Part shown: in pieces, positions 33,978 to 42,276 of the stretch
How positions within the stretch are numbered: the first letter of the stretch is position 1
How the letters are laid out: each line of letters starts with the position of its first letter
NCBI GenBank assembly: GCA_027488845.1
Contig: JAIYBC010000015.1
Location: forward strand, 1 to 64,000
Length of the DNA stretch: 64,000 nucleotides
Direction of reading: 5' to 3'
From: Verrucomicrobiales bacterium
Lineage (GTDB): Bacteria; Verrucomicrobiota; Verrucomicrobiia; Limisphaerales; UBA9464
Program-made: the position numbers and the translations under genes
Notes under the pieces: generated by a model
What the model was told of the DNA's origin: nothing
Databases searched by the model: none
The model's input: only the letters and a program-made list of their open reading frames with translations

Positions 33978-35825
33978 TCAGGGAATCCGAGACCTCAGAC
34001 GGTCGACCAGGCCCGCGGGCAGTCGGGCCTGGTCGAGCCATGCGGCCGCGGCGGTGGGATGGGAACGCCCCCAGCGCTGAAACGTCGACTCGAGAAGCTG
34101 GGCTTGGAGCGCCGGATCGGACACCTGGAGGCTCCGGTTCGCGGCGTCCGCCGGGGCCTGGTTCATCACCGTCTGCACGAGACCGACCAGGGCCTGGTCA
34201 CGTTGGGAGGCTTCGAGGTTCGAAAGATGGCTGGCGGCCGCCTCGGGTTGACGGGTCGCCCATCCCTCGAAGACCGATCGGATCGCGGACTCCTGGTCGA
34301 CGCGCGATGCCAGCGTCTGGGCCCATTCCAAGGCCTGCAACGGGTTCTGCTGGCCCCAGCGGACAGCCAGTCCGCTGGTGGCCGTCCGGCGTGTTCCGGG
34401 GTCGACGATTCTCTCCAGGGCGGCCCTGGCGGCGCTGGGGTCGGATGCGATGCCGTTCTGCACCACATCAGCGAAAAGGGCGTCGTGGTTCTCGGGTGCC
34501 ACCACGGAGCGGAGTTGGTCGAGCGACAATCCCGGTTCGGCGACGACCCAAGCCCGGGCCAGCGCGAGTTGCTCGGAGGAATCCGTGACCTGGGGAAGTA
34601 TGCCGCGAATGAACTCGGCCGCGGCCGATGGATCCGCCTGAGCCCATATCGGAAGGCTCTGCAGCAGGGCGTTGGACCCCAATCCCGCCTCCCTTTGGCG
34701 AAGGGCCCAGGCCGACGCGGAAGCCGGGTCCGACGACGCCCACTGCAGGGCCAACGCAGGAGCCCAAGCTTTCTGGAGCGGCTCCGTGCCCCCTGCGTAG
34801 CGATCCAACGCGTCTGTCAGGCTTCGGCGTGCCAAGGCCCCAAAAGCCTCCTGGATCGGTCCGGCGAGATTCCTCTGACGGAGCGCCCAGTCGAGAGCTG
34901 CAGCCGGATCCTTCTCGGACCAGACGCCGACCAGGGAGGAGCGCATGCCCTCGCCGGCGAACCCGGGCATTCCCTCGATGTAGCGGGCCGCCCATGCCGG
35001 ATTCTCCCGGGCCCATTCATGCAGGCCGGAGGTGGCGGAGAAGGACTCCGAAGTTTCCCAGAAACCCGACGGAAGGCTCCTGGCCAACCGGAGTGCGAGG
35101 CTTGGATCCTTCCGACTGATGACGGGAAGCAAGGAGACCTCGGTTCGGAACCGTTGGACTTCTTCGGTGAAGTCCTCCTTCAGGGCCTCCATCCAAGCGG
35201 TCTCCGGATCGCTCTGGGCCCAACGTCGGTAGAGTTCGGTCAGGAGCCCCTCCCGGAGATAGGCCGACGTGACCGTGCGGGCCAGTTGGAGCGCCTCGCC
35301 CCGGTCCCATTCGGTCCATTCTATCAGGACTCCTCTCAGGGCGAACAGATTCTGAAGCGCGAGGCTCTGGTCGAATCCCAAGGGAATCCGTTCGGGATCG
35401 CTCAGGAAACCCCAGGCCGCCGACCTGTCCGCGATCACCCAGTGGCGGCCCAGCAGCTGCGATGTTTCCAGCGTGCTGGAAGCGCCTTCGAGGTTCCGGA
35501 CCACGAAATCCCACAGCATCGCGCCAATCGACGGGTCGGAAAAATCGGCGGATTCGATGATCCTCTTGGCCTGAAGCGCCCGGGTCTCCCAATCCGGGAT
35601 CGCGGTCAGGATGCCCGCGAGTTGGCGTTCCACTTCGCGGGCGTCGAACAGGCGTCGCGTTGCACTTCCCTCGGTGGCAACATTTCCCAGCTCGGCTTCT
35701 ATGAAAGTCGCCGCCTCGGACGGTTTCGTCGACAAACCGTTCCGAAGAGTGCGGGCTGCAAGCACCAGGAACGTCGCTGCCGCCAGTCCCGTTGCGATCC
35801 GAAGGCCGCGACGCGAGGTGTCCAT
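33978..35825 (-). CDS. WA-repeat (W...DP.AA..W) helical protein, membrane-anchored or exported
   Basis: A 615-residue protein with an N-terminal hydrophobic segment (IATGLAAATFLVLAARTL) after MDTSRRG, then tandem helical-hairpin units. The hallmark 'W(A/G)..(D/N/H)P..A..W' occurs at least eight times: WAQSDPETAWMEA, WARENPAWAARYIE, WSEKDPAAALDWA, WASSDPASASAWA, WAQADPSAAAEF, WGQQNPLQALEWA, WATRQPEAAASH and WGRSHPTAAAAWL. This looks like an alpha-solenoid scaffold. Such repeat proteins are frequent in Verrucomicrobia and usually listed as hypothetical. The gene stands alone, 121 bases from the SIS gene in divergent orientation. Binding partner is unknown. Confidence 0.75.
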   Translation of the reverse strand: MDTSRRGLRIATGLAAATFLVLAARTLRNGLSTKPSEAATFIEAELGNVATEGSATRRLFDAREVERQLAGILTAIPDWETRALQAKRIIESADFSDPSIGAMLWDFVVRNLEGASSTLETSQLLGRHWVIADRSAAWGFLSDPERIPLGFDQSLALQNLFALRGVLIEWTEWDRGEALQLARTVTSAYLREGLLTELYRRWAQSDPETAWMEALKEDFTEEVQRFRTEVSLLPVISRKDPSLALRLARSLPSGFWETSESFSATSGLHEWARENPAWAARYIEGMPGFAGEGMRSSLVGVWSEKDPAAALDWALRQRNLAGPIQEAFGALARRSLTDALDRYAGGTEPLQKAWAPALALQWASSDPASASAWALRQREAGLGSNALLQSLPIWAQADPSAAAEFIRGILPQVTDSSEQLALARAWVVAEPGLSLDQLRSVVAPENHDALFADVVQNGIASDPSAARAALERIVDPGTRRTATSGLAVRWGQQNPLQALEWAQTLASRVDQESAIRSVFEGWATRQPEAAASHLSNLEASQRDQALVGLVQTVMNQAPADAANRSLQVSDPALQAQLLESTFQRWGRSHPTAAAAWLDQARLPAGLVDRLRSRIP

Positions 35826-35933
35826 GCGGAGACGTTAACCGTGGGTGTCCGGCTGGGGCAACCGGGCAGGGGAGGGGAAGGGACCCATCGATTCCCCCAA
35901 TCTTTGGATTCCCCACCGGGAGGGCGACCCTGC

Positions 35934-35939
35934 TACGGT
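35934..35939 (+). promoter_or_regulatory. Candidate -10 box of the SIS gene
   Basis: TACGGT lies seven bases before the GTG start of the SIS gene. No -35 element at good spacing is visible, so this is only a candidate; it fits a similar box before parB, the hexapeptide transferase gene and kamA. Confidence 0.25.
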
Positions 35940-35946
35940 CCCACCC

Positions 35947-37395
35947 GTGATCGCTGACTACCTCGACCTCTGCCGCGGCCTCGTCGACTCCGTTGCCGCG
36001 CAGGAAGACGCCATCGCCGAGGCCGCCGCGCTGTTCTCCGAGACGATTCTCGCGGGCCGGATGGTGCACCTCTTCGGTTCCGGACACAGCCGCATCCTCG
36101 TGGAGGAAATGTGGCCGCGTTACGGTTCGTTCCCGGGCTTCAACCCCATCGTCGAGCTCTCCCTGAGCTTCCACAACCTCGTCGTCGGCGCGAACGGACA
36201 GCGCCAGGCGATGTTCCTTGAGAACGTCCACGGCCTCGCCGGACGCATCCTCCGCAACTACGACATCACCGCCCAGGACACGGCGCTCATCGCGTCCTCC
36301 AGCGGCTGCAACCTCGTCCCGATCGAGATGGCCGAGGAGTTCAAGCGCCGCGGCGTGAAGGTCGTCGCCATCATCTCCAAGGCCCACAGCGAGGCCTCCC
36401 GCAGCCAGCGCCGCGACGGCCGCAAGCTCCAGGACTTCGCCGACATCGTCCTCGACACCGGCGCCCCGGTCGGTGACGCCATGATCGAGGTGCCCGGACT
36501 CGAGACCCCGGTGGGCCCCGGATCCACCATCGGCGGTTGCCTGCTGATCAACTCGATCAAGGTCGAGGTGGCCGCGCTGCTCACCGAGGCCGGACAGCCG
36601 CCGACGGTCCTCACCGCTCCGGCGCTCATCGGCCGCGAGGCGTCCGCCGAGATCTTCGAGAAGGCGTACGACGAACATGCCCACCGCCTGTCGGCCCTCT
36701 ACGCGACCGCCGGCGAGAACGTCCCGGCCCCCGCCGGTGGCGGACGCGACCGCAACGACCGGGGCGATCGCGGAGATCGCCGCGGACGCCGCGGTGAGGA
36801 TCGCGAGAGCCGCCCGGAGCGGTCCGAGCGCGCTCCTCGGGACGAACGTGGCCCGCGTGAGGAGCGTGTCGCCGAACGTCCGGAACGGGCCGAGCGTCCG
36901 GAACGCGTCGCTGAGCGTGCGCCGGAGCGTGCCGCCCGCCCCGAGCGGAACGAACGGACCGAGCGTCCTGAACGTCGCGAGGAACGTCCTGAGCGCCGCG
37001 AGGAGCGTCCGGCGCGGCCCGAGGGACGCGGCCGTGGCGACGATCGCCCTGCGCGTCCCGCACCCGCGCCGGTTCCGGCCCCGGCCCCGCAGGCCGAGGA
37101 GCCTGAAGGCTTCGACGAGGGTTCCGCCGACTGGGATTCCGAGGAGACCGGTGCGCCCGCGGAAGTGGTCCGCACCGAGCCGGAGAAGCCGGCCAACTGG
37201 TCCACCATGGACGACATCGAGCGCCGCCTCTGGCTCCGCCAGAACTCCGGCGGTTCCCCGGAACCCCGCGCCGAGAGCGGCCGGACCGAGGGCGGTCGCA
37301 GTGAAGGCGGCCGTGGCGAACGCGGTGGACGCGATGACCGCGAGGGTGGTTTCCGCCGCCGCAGCCGTCGTGGCGGCCGCGGACGCCGCAACTGA
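35947..37395 (+). CDS. SIS-domain protein with long Arg-rich disordered tail
   Basis: A 482-residue protein in two parts. Residues 1-245 form a SIS (sugar isomerase) domain of the DUF2529-like type: VHLFGSGHSRILVEEMWPRYG (about 40-60), ASSSGCNLVPIEMAEEFKRRG and GGCLLINSIKVEVAALL. Residues about 256-482 are low-complexity and disordered: RDRNDRGDRGDRRGRRGEDR, a run of degenerate 'ERPERxE' units, a PAPAPVPAPAP stretch, NWSTMDDIERRLWLRQN, and a Gly/Arg-rich RGGRGRR end. RGG-type tails bind RNA or drive assembly in other proteins (for example RNase E). GTG 35947 is used because the sequence before it is unlike SIS proteins. Followed two bases later by purU. Confidence 0.8.
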   Translation: MIADYLDLCRGLVDSVAAQEDAIAEAAALFSETILAGRMVHLFGSGHSRILVEEMWPRYGSFPGFNPIVELSLSFHNLVVGANGQRQAMFLENVHGLAGRILRNYDITAQDTALIASSSGCNLVPIEMAEEFKRRGVKVVAIISKAHSEASRSQRRDGRKLQDFADIVLDTGAPVGDAMIEVPGLETPVGPGSTIGGCLLINSIKVEVAALLTEAGQPPTVLTAPALIGREASAEIFEKAYDEHAHRLSALYATAGENVPAPAGGGRDRNDRGDRGDRRGRRGEDRESRPERSERAPRDERGPREERVAERPERAERPERVAERAPERAARPERNERTERPERREERPERREERPARPEGRGRGDDRPARPAPAPVPAPAPQAEEPEGFDEGSADWDSEETGAPAEVVRTEPEKPANWSTMDDIERRLWLRQNSGGSPEPRAESGRTEGGRSEGGRGERGGRDDREGGFRRRSRRGGRGRRN

Positions 37396-37397
37396 GC

Positions 37398-38228
37398 ATG
37401 GCGGTCCTCCTCGTCGAGTGCCCGGACCGGCGTGGGCTGGTCCATGACATCAGCGGAGTGCTCCTCCGGCACGGTGCGAACGTCGTGGGCAACCACGAGT
37501 TCGTCGATCGCGAGGCGGGCCGCTTCTTCATGCGGACCGAGTTCGACGGCGCGGTGGACGCCGTCGAACTGGTTTCGGAAACCCGGGCCCTGATGCCGGC
37601 CGGGGCCTCGGTCCGGTTGGCCGGCTCCGGTCCGAAGCGCATCGTCGTGCTGGTCTCCCGGGAACACCATTGCCTGGGCGACCTGCTGGTCCGCCACCAG
37701 TTCGGCACGCTCAACGCCCGCATCGAGGCGGTGGTCGGAAACCACGACGTGCTTCGGGACCTGTCCCGCCGGTTCGACGTGCCCTTCCACCACATCCCGG
37801 CCGATGGGCTTTCCCGCGAGGCCCATGAGGCGTCGGTCCGCGAGGTCGTCGACGCGATCGCCCCGGACTACCTCGTCCTCGCGAAATACATGCGGGTGCT
37901 GAGCCCCGGTTTCGTCGCGGCCCATCCCGAGCGGATCGTCAACATCCACCATTCCTTCCTGCCGGCGTTCGTCGGAGCCAAGCCCTACCTCCAGGCGTTC
38001 CATCGGGGCGTGAAGGTGATCGGCGCGACCGCCCACTTCGTGACCGACGAACTCGATGCCGGCCCGATCCTTGTCCAGGAGGTGCTTCCCGTGGACCACA
38101 CCCGCAGCCCGGAGGAGTTGGCCAGGGCCGGTCGGGAGGTGGAACGATCCGCCCTCTCCAAGGCGCTTCGACTGGTCTTCGAGGACCGCGTCTTCCTCCA
38201 CGGCAACCGCACCGTCCTCTTCGACTGA
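37398..38228 (+). CDS. purU: Formyltetrahydrofolate deformylase
   Basis: A 276-residue enzyme that hydrolyses 10-formyl-tetrahydrofolate to formate and tetrahydrofolate, supplying formate for purine synthesis and balancing one-carbon pools. It opens with an ACT domain (MAVLLVECPDRRGLVHDISG), followed by the formyltransferase catalytic domain. Conserved pieces are SREHHCLGDLL, the VNIHHSFLPAF block (about 180-190, with N, H and the catalytic network) and ATAHFVTDELDAGPILVQEV. Length matches the family. It starts two bases after the SIS gene stop, so the two are likely cotranscribed, which is not an obvious metabolic pairing. Confidence 0.95.
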   Translation: MAVLLVECPDRRGLVHDISGVLLRHGANVVGNHEFVDREAGRFFMRTEFDGAVDAVELVSETRALMPAGASVRLAGSGPKRIVVLVSREHHCLGDLLVRHQFGTLNARIEAVVGNHDVLRDLSRRFDVPFHHIPADGLSREAHEASVREVVDAIAPDYLVLAKYMRVLSPGFVAAHPERIVNIHHSFLPAFVGAKPYLQAFHRGVKVIGATAHFVTDELDAGPILVQEVLPVDHTRSPEELARAGREVERSALSKALRLVFEDRVFLHGNRTVLFD

Positions 38229-38326
38229 ACCGTCGCCGTCGACGCGATGCGATGCCCGGCCCCTTCGGCTCCTGTCTTCCAATTCCGCCGGGACACGACA
38301 CACTTCCCGCCGTCGTCCCACCCGCC

Positions 38327-39373
38327 ATGAAAGACTGTCCCCTCCGCACCTCGGTCATCGGCAGCCATCCTTTCCCCGGTTGGCTGGAACTCGCCTCCGC
38401 GCACCTGGACCGCTTCGGTCCCGAGGACCTCGCCGAACTCCAGCGCGACGCCGTCACCTGCGCCGTCCAGGACCAAGTCCAGGCCGGACTGGATGTCATC
38501 ACCGACGGCGAGCAGACCCGGCTCGACTTCAACCTCAGCTTCTACGGTTTCATCCAGGGCATCGCCTTGGAATCCGGTTCACCCCGTCGCTTCGGTCCGC
38601 CGGCCCACGACCAGCGCGGCAAGCATGCGGTGGTGGCGCCGCTGGCGGCCCCGCGCGGTCTCGGCGCCGTCGAGGAGTTCCGCCGGCTCCAGTCGGTGGT
38701 GGAAGGACGGCTCCATCGGCCCGTCACCCTCAAGGCGTCCATTCCCGGCCCCTACACGCTCTCCGGACGGCTCCTGCCGAACCGCGACCTCGGGTATCCC
38801 GACCGTTGGGCGTTGACCGAGGCGCTGTTGCCGATCGTGAGGAAGGAACTCGAGGACCTCGTCGCCGCGGGTTGCCGCGAGATCAGCGTCGATGAGCCGT
38901 CGATGAGCTGCTACGCGTACCGGGAGGACGTGCGGCGGTTCGTGGACCTCTACAACCGCACCATCGAGACCGTGGCCGGGCGCACGCGGGTCTGCATGCA
39001 CCTCTGCTTCGGCAACTACAAGGCGCGCGCGGTCGGTCCCCGCCGGATCGCCCCGATGTTCCCCGGGTTCCTCGACATGAAGTGCGACGAGATGCACGTG
39101 GAGATGGCGAGCCGCGAGTTCGCCGAACTAGAGCTCATCGGCGAGATCGCCCGGCGCATGGACGTCGCGGTGGGCGTGATCGACGTGAAGAGCTACTACA
39201 TCGAGACCGCAGAGGATGTCGCCGCGCGGGTCCGGCGTTGCCTCCAGCACGCCCCGGCCGACCGGCTGGTCTTCGCCCCGGACTGCGGGCTCAGCCAGAC
39301 CGCACGTTGGGCGGCGACGCGGAAGCTGAAGTCGATGTGCGACGGCGTGGCCCTGGTCCGCCGTTCCCTCTGA
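38327..39373 (+). CDS. Cobalamin-independent methionine synthase-like protein (MetE C-terminal domain)
   Basis: A 348-residue, single-domain protein of the MetE catalytic-barrel type, half the length of full MetE. Zinc-ligand signatures of the family are present: MHLCFGN (about 224-230, His and Cys), a Glu in DEMHVEM (about 256) and FAPDCGL (about 320, Cys). SIPGPYTLSG is the substrate-phosphate region. Short members may methylate substrates other than homocysteine, so the reaction (methyl transfer with a folate or other donor) is inferred. The start is the Met before KDCPLRTSVIGSHPFPG, with no good ribosome site. It follows purU by 98 bases and precedes a metallo-beta-lactamase-fold gene. 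Confidence 0.85.
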   Translation: MKDCPLRTSVIGSHPFPGWLELASAHLDRFGPEDLAELQRDAVTCAVQDQVQAGLDVITDGEQTRLDFNLSFYGFIQGIALESGSPRRFGPPAHDQRGKHAVVAPLAAPRGLGAVEEFRRLQSVVEGRLHRPVTLKASIPGPYTLSGRLLPNRDLGYPDRWALTEALLPIVRKELEDLVAAGCREISVDEPSMSCYAYREDVRRFVDLYNRTIETVAGRTRVCMHLCFGNYKARAVGPRRIAPMFPGFLDMKCDEMHVEMASREFAELELIGEIARRMDVAVGVIDVKSYYIETAEDVAARVRRCLQHAPADRLVFAPDCGLSQTARWAATRKLKSMCDGVALVRRSL

Positions 39374-39395
39374 ACCCCCGATCCTCCTTTCCCCG

Positions 39396-40307
39396 ATGAT
39401 CCGGCCCGCCTTGCAGGACGAAGCCTTCCTCGCCGACGTCGATGCCACGCCGACGCGGCCGGATCGCCTGGACCTCTGGTGGCTAGGCCAAAGCGGATAC
39501 CTGGTGTCGTGGAACGGGTACCGGATCCTGTTGGACCCGTACTTGTCCGATTCGCTGACCCGGAAGTACGCGTCGACCGACAAGCCCCATGTCCGCATGA
39601 CCGAGCGGGTCGTGGATCCGGCCAGGCTGCAGGGCATCAGCTGGGTGACTGCGAGCCATGTGCACACCGACCACCTGGATCCGGAAACCCTGGGACCGTT
39701 GGCCGCAGGCAACCCGGGCCTGCGACTCGTGTTTCCCGAAGCGATCCGGGCCGCGGCGGTTCAGCGGAGCGGCTTGACCGCCGACCGCCTGGTGGGACTG
39801 GACGCCGCGATCCCGGGCGTGGACCGGAGCCTGACGTCGCCGGATTCGGCGGACTTGGCCCCGGGGATCCGGATCCGCGCCGTGCCGGCCGCCCATGAGA
39901 CGCTGGAGACCGACGCCCAGGGGCGTCTGATCTGCCTCGGGTACGTGCTCCAGATGGGGCCTTGGGTACTCTACCATTCGGGCGACACCGTCCTGTATCC
40001 GGGACAGGATTCGCTTTTGCTGGCCGCGGGTGTGGACGTCGCGTTCCTGCCGATCAACGGACGAACCCCGGAACGGCGCGTCTCCGGCAACCTCTGGGGC
40101 GACGAGGCCGCCCGTCTCGCGAAGGGCACCCGGGCCACGGTGGCCATCCCGGGGCACTACGACCTCTTCGAGTTCAACACCGCCACGACCGAACGCTTTG
40201 TCATGGCCTGCCAACAGGTGGGACAGGGATTCGCGGTGCTCAGGGCAGGGGAACGCTGGACCGCTCCGCCGCCCCGTCGTGACACGGTGGCTGGGTCGGG
40301 TCCTTGA
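39396..40307 (+). CDS. Metallo-beta-lactamase-fold hydrolase, UlaG-like
   Basis: A 303-residue MBL-fold enzyme related to UlaG-type lactonases. Metal site: HVHTDHLD at about 89-96 (HxHxDH). Other ligands are likely in AAHETLETD and in the YHSGDT segment (about 193-198). FLPINGR and AIPGHYDLFEFN are typical downstream motifs. UlaG opens L-ascorbate-6-phosphate lactone; here the substrate is unknown because no ascorbate-utilisation genes are nearby. Separated from the MetE-like gene by 22 bases, so the two may be cotranscribed. The stop overlaps a candidate -35 element for kamA. Confidence 0.8.
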   Translation: MIRPALQDEAFLADVDATPTRPDRLDLWWLGQSGYLVSWNGYRILLDPYLSDSLTRKYASTDKPHVRMTERVVDPARLQGISWVTASHVHTDHLDPETLGPLAAGNPGLRLVFPEAIRAAAVQRSGLTADRLVGLDAAIPGVDRSLTSPDSADLAPGIRIRAVPAAHETLETDAQGRLICLGYVLQMGPWVLYHSGDTVLYPGQDSLLLAAGVDVAFLPINGRTPERRVSGNLWGDEAARLAKGTRATVAIPGHYDLFEFNTATTERFVMACQQVGQGFAVLRAGERWTAPPPRRDTVAGSGP

Positions 40308-40331
40308 CTCATACGGGTCCCCCCCTAGTTT
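40304..40331 (+). promoter_or_regulatory. Candidate kamA promoter
   Basis: TTGACT at 40304-40309 and TAGTTT at 40326-40331 are 16 bases apart, and the box ends ten bases before the kamA ATG. The -35 element overlaps the stop of the preceding gene. A good match to sigma-70 hexamers by eye. Confidence 0.45.
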
Positions 40332-40341
40332 GCCGCGCGAA

Positions 40342-41580
40342 ATGCAGTCCGATTCCACCGCGACCGAAGGGGCTCAGAATCCTTCCGCCTCCTTGAAATC
40401 CTTCCGGTCCGCCGGCCGCGGCTACTGGCACAACGTGTCGGATTTCGACTGGAACGACTGGAAGTGGCAGCTCAAGCACCGGGTCACCACGATCGCCCAG
40501 CTCGAACGGCTCATGCCCACGCTGACCCCGGAAGAGAGGGCCGGGGCGATCCTTGCCGGCGAGTCGAAGCTGGCCATGGCGATCACGCCGTACTTCTTCA
40601 ACCTCATCGATCCCTCGGACGAAAACTGTCCCGTCCGGCGCCAGGTGATCCCGCGCCTGGAGGAGACCACCACGGCGCCGTGGGAGATGCTGGATCCCGT
40701 GGGTGAGGACTCGCATTCCCCGGTTCCGGGACTCGTCCACCGCTATCCGGACCGCGTGTTGTTCCTGGTGACCGACCGCTGTGCGGCCTATTGCCGCTAC
40801 TGCACCCGGTCGCGCCTCGTCAGCAACGCGAGCGGATACGACTTCCATCCGGAGTTCGAACGCCAGATCGCCTACATCGCGGAGAACCCGGGGATCCGGG
40901 ACGTGCTGCTGAGCGGCGGCGATCCGCTCCTGCTCAGCGACGACAAGCTGGAGTTCCTGCTGCGTCGCCTTCGGGCGATCCCGCACGTGGAGTTCCTGCG
41001 GATCGGTTCGCGCGTGCCCGTCTTCCTGCCCCAGCGCATCACCCCGGAGCTCTGCGCGATGCTCCGCCGTTTCCATCCGCTGTTCGTGAGCATCCACGTC
41101 AACCACCCCCGGGAGTTGACCACCGAGGTGCGCGACGCGCTGGGGCGCCTCTCGGATGCGGGTGTTCCGCTGGGCAACCAGTCGGTGCTGCTCCGCCACG
41201 TCAACGACGACCTGGAAACCATGAAGGCCTTGGTCCAGAAGCTCCTGATGTGCCGGGTCAAACCCTACTATCTCTACCAGTGCGACCTGATCGCGGGCAG
41301 CGCGCACCTGCGTTCCACGGTGACGAAGGGGCTCGAGATCATGGACGGACTGCGCGGGCACACGACGGGCTACGCCGTACCCCAGTACGTCATCGACGCC
41401 CCGGGCGGCGGCGGGAAGGTCCCGATCAATCCCGGCTACATCCTTCGGAAGACCGCGGACAAGGTCATCATCCGGAACTTCGAAGGACAGGTCTTCGAGT
41501 ACCCCGAGGCGACCCCGGTGGCGCCTCAGACGGCTCGACGTGTCGAATCCGACCCGTGTGTCGGATGCGGCAAGGACTGA
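40342..41580 (+). CDS. kamA: Lysine 2,3-aminomutase (radical SAM)
   Basis: A 412-residue enzyme converting L-lysine to beta-lysine through a radical mechanism with a 4Fe-4S cluster, S-adenosylmethionine and PLP. The cluster motif is CAAYCRYC (C147, C151, C154), followed by TRSR. LLSGGDPLLL lies near 191-200. The PLP-binding lysine is in APGGGGKVPINPGY (about 353-366), and a CVGCG pair near the C-terminus likely binds zinc. It could alternatively act on other amino acids, as KamA-family members include glutamate and EF-P lysine mutases, but the length and PGGGGK fit lysine aminomutase. The start is the ATG 10 bases after a promoter-like box; the frame extends upstream only over the previous gene. 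Confidence 0.93.
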   Translation: MQSDSTATEGAQNPSASLKSFRSAGRGYWHNVSDFDWNDWKWQLKHRVTTIAQLERLMPTLTPEERAGAILAGESKLAMAITPYFFNLIDPSDENCPVRRQVIPRLEETTTAPWEMLDPVGEDSHSPVPGLVHRYPDRVLFLVTDRCAAYCRYCTRSRLVSNASGYDFHPEFERQIAYIAENPGIRDVLLSGGDPLLLSDDKLEFLLRRLRAIPHVEFLRIGSRVPVFLPQRITPELCAMLRRFHPLFVSIHVNHPRELTTEVRDALGRLSDAGVPLGNQSVLLRHVNDDLETMKALVQKLLMCRVKPYYLYQCDLIAGSAHLRSTVTKGLEIMDGLRGHTTGYAVPQYVIDAPGGGGKVPINPGYILRKTADKVIIRNFEGQVFEYPEATPVAPQTARRVESDPCVGCGKD

Positions 41581-41695
41581 TCCCGGTGGCGTAAAGGGCG
41601 CCTTCGCCACGGAAGCCGCCTTGGGCGGCCGCGGGTCTCATCCGGTCCCTCAAGCGGCCGCGAGGGCCCGCAGTTCGAAAGCAACTGGTCGGCCG

Positions 41696-42112
41696 CTACT
41701 GACCGGACGCGGACTCGGGGAGCAGCGACTGGCCGCATTGCGGACAGAAACGATAGGTGTGCGAACTGGCCGCGTTGCAGCGGCTGCAGACATTCCGGGC
41801 CGCCTTGTTCCTGCGGTGGATCCAAAGGTTCCTGAGATAGGGAATCCACGAGAAGGCCTGTCCTGCGATGAAGACGCTGTCCCGGCGGTACACAGCATAG
41901 GACAAGAGGACCAGAGAACCCGAGAGACTGAGCCACCAGAAAGCCTGGGGAATCACGACCTGTTTGCGCCGTTCCGTGGCGTACCACTGGACGAGGAACC
42001 GGCTGAAGAAGAGAATGTTCCCTACCCAGCCGATCACCTTCCAGGTGTGCCACTCGATTCCGAGGAATCGGTCGTTGAACCAAAGGGCGAGGATTCCGGG
42101 TACCCAGTCCAT
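41696..42112 (-). CDS. Small LAB_N-type membrane protein with zinc ribbon tail
   Basis: A 138-residue protein resembling the lipid-A-disaccharide-synthase N-terminal domain (PF07578 type), a small membrane module found alone in many bacteria. Three hydrophobic helices lie at about 24-40 (VIGWVGNILFFSRFLVQ), 56-75 (QAFWWLSLSGSLVLLSYAVY) and 79-97. The conserved patterns FFSRFLVQWYATERRK and RRDSVFIAGQAFSWIPYLRN are clear. Unusually, a C-terminal zinc ribbon follows: CSRC at 109-112 and CPQC at 123-126. The start is the ATG at 42112, before WVPGILALW. It is convergent with kamA and divergent from the rplA operon. Bases 41581-41695 hold GC palindromes but no gene. Confidence 0.8.
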   Translation of the reverse strand: MDWVPGILALWFNDRFLGIEWHTWKVIGWVGNILFFSRFLVQWYATERRKQVVIPQAFWWLSLSGSLVLLSYAVYRRDSVFIAGQAFSWIPYLRNLWIHRRNKAARNVCSRCNAASSHTYRFCPQCGQSLLPESASGQ

Positions 42113-42159
42113 GGAAGGTGGCGGATGCTGGGAGGGGTGAAGGATTTCTGCAATTTCTT

Positions 42160-42189
42160 TTGACCTGCCCACAGGGTTTTCGGTACATC
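42160..42189 (+). promoter_or_regulatory. Candidate promoter of the rplA-rpoC operon
   Basis: TTGACC (42160-42165) and TACATC (42184-42189), 18 bases apart, precede rplA by 87 bases. The leader holds a GGGC-TTCG-GCCC tetraloop hairpin at about 42246-42257 that could take part in ribosomal-protein feedback; no L1 binding site was proven. Confidence 0.45.
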
Positions 42190-42276
42190 CTCCGTTCCCG
42201 CTGGTCTCGCTGGTGCGAGTTCTGCGGATCATCTCCAACGCGGGAGGGCTTCGGCCCGTCTGAACCGCAACAAAAA

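Noticed and set aside
41581-41695. tRNA or bidirectional terminator between kamA and the LAB_N gene
   Set aside because: There are GCGGCCGC palindromes and a GTGGCG/CGCCAC pair, and a GTTCGAA-like string, but no cloverleaf and no T-run.
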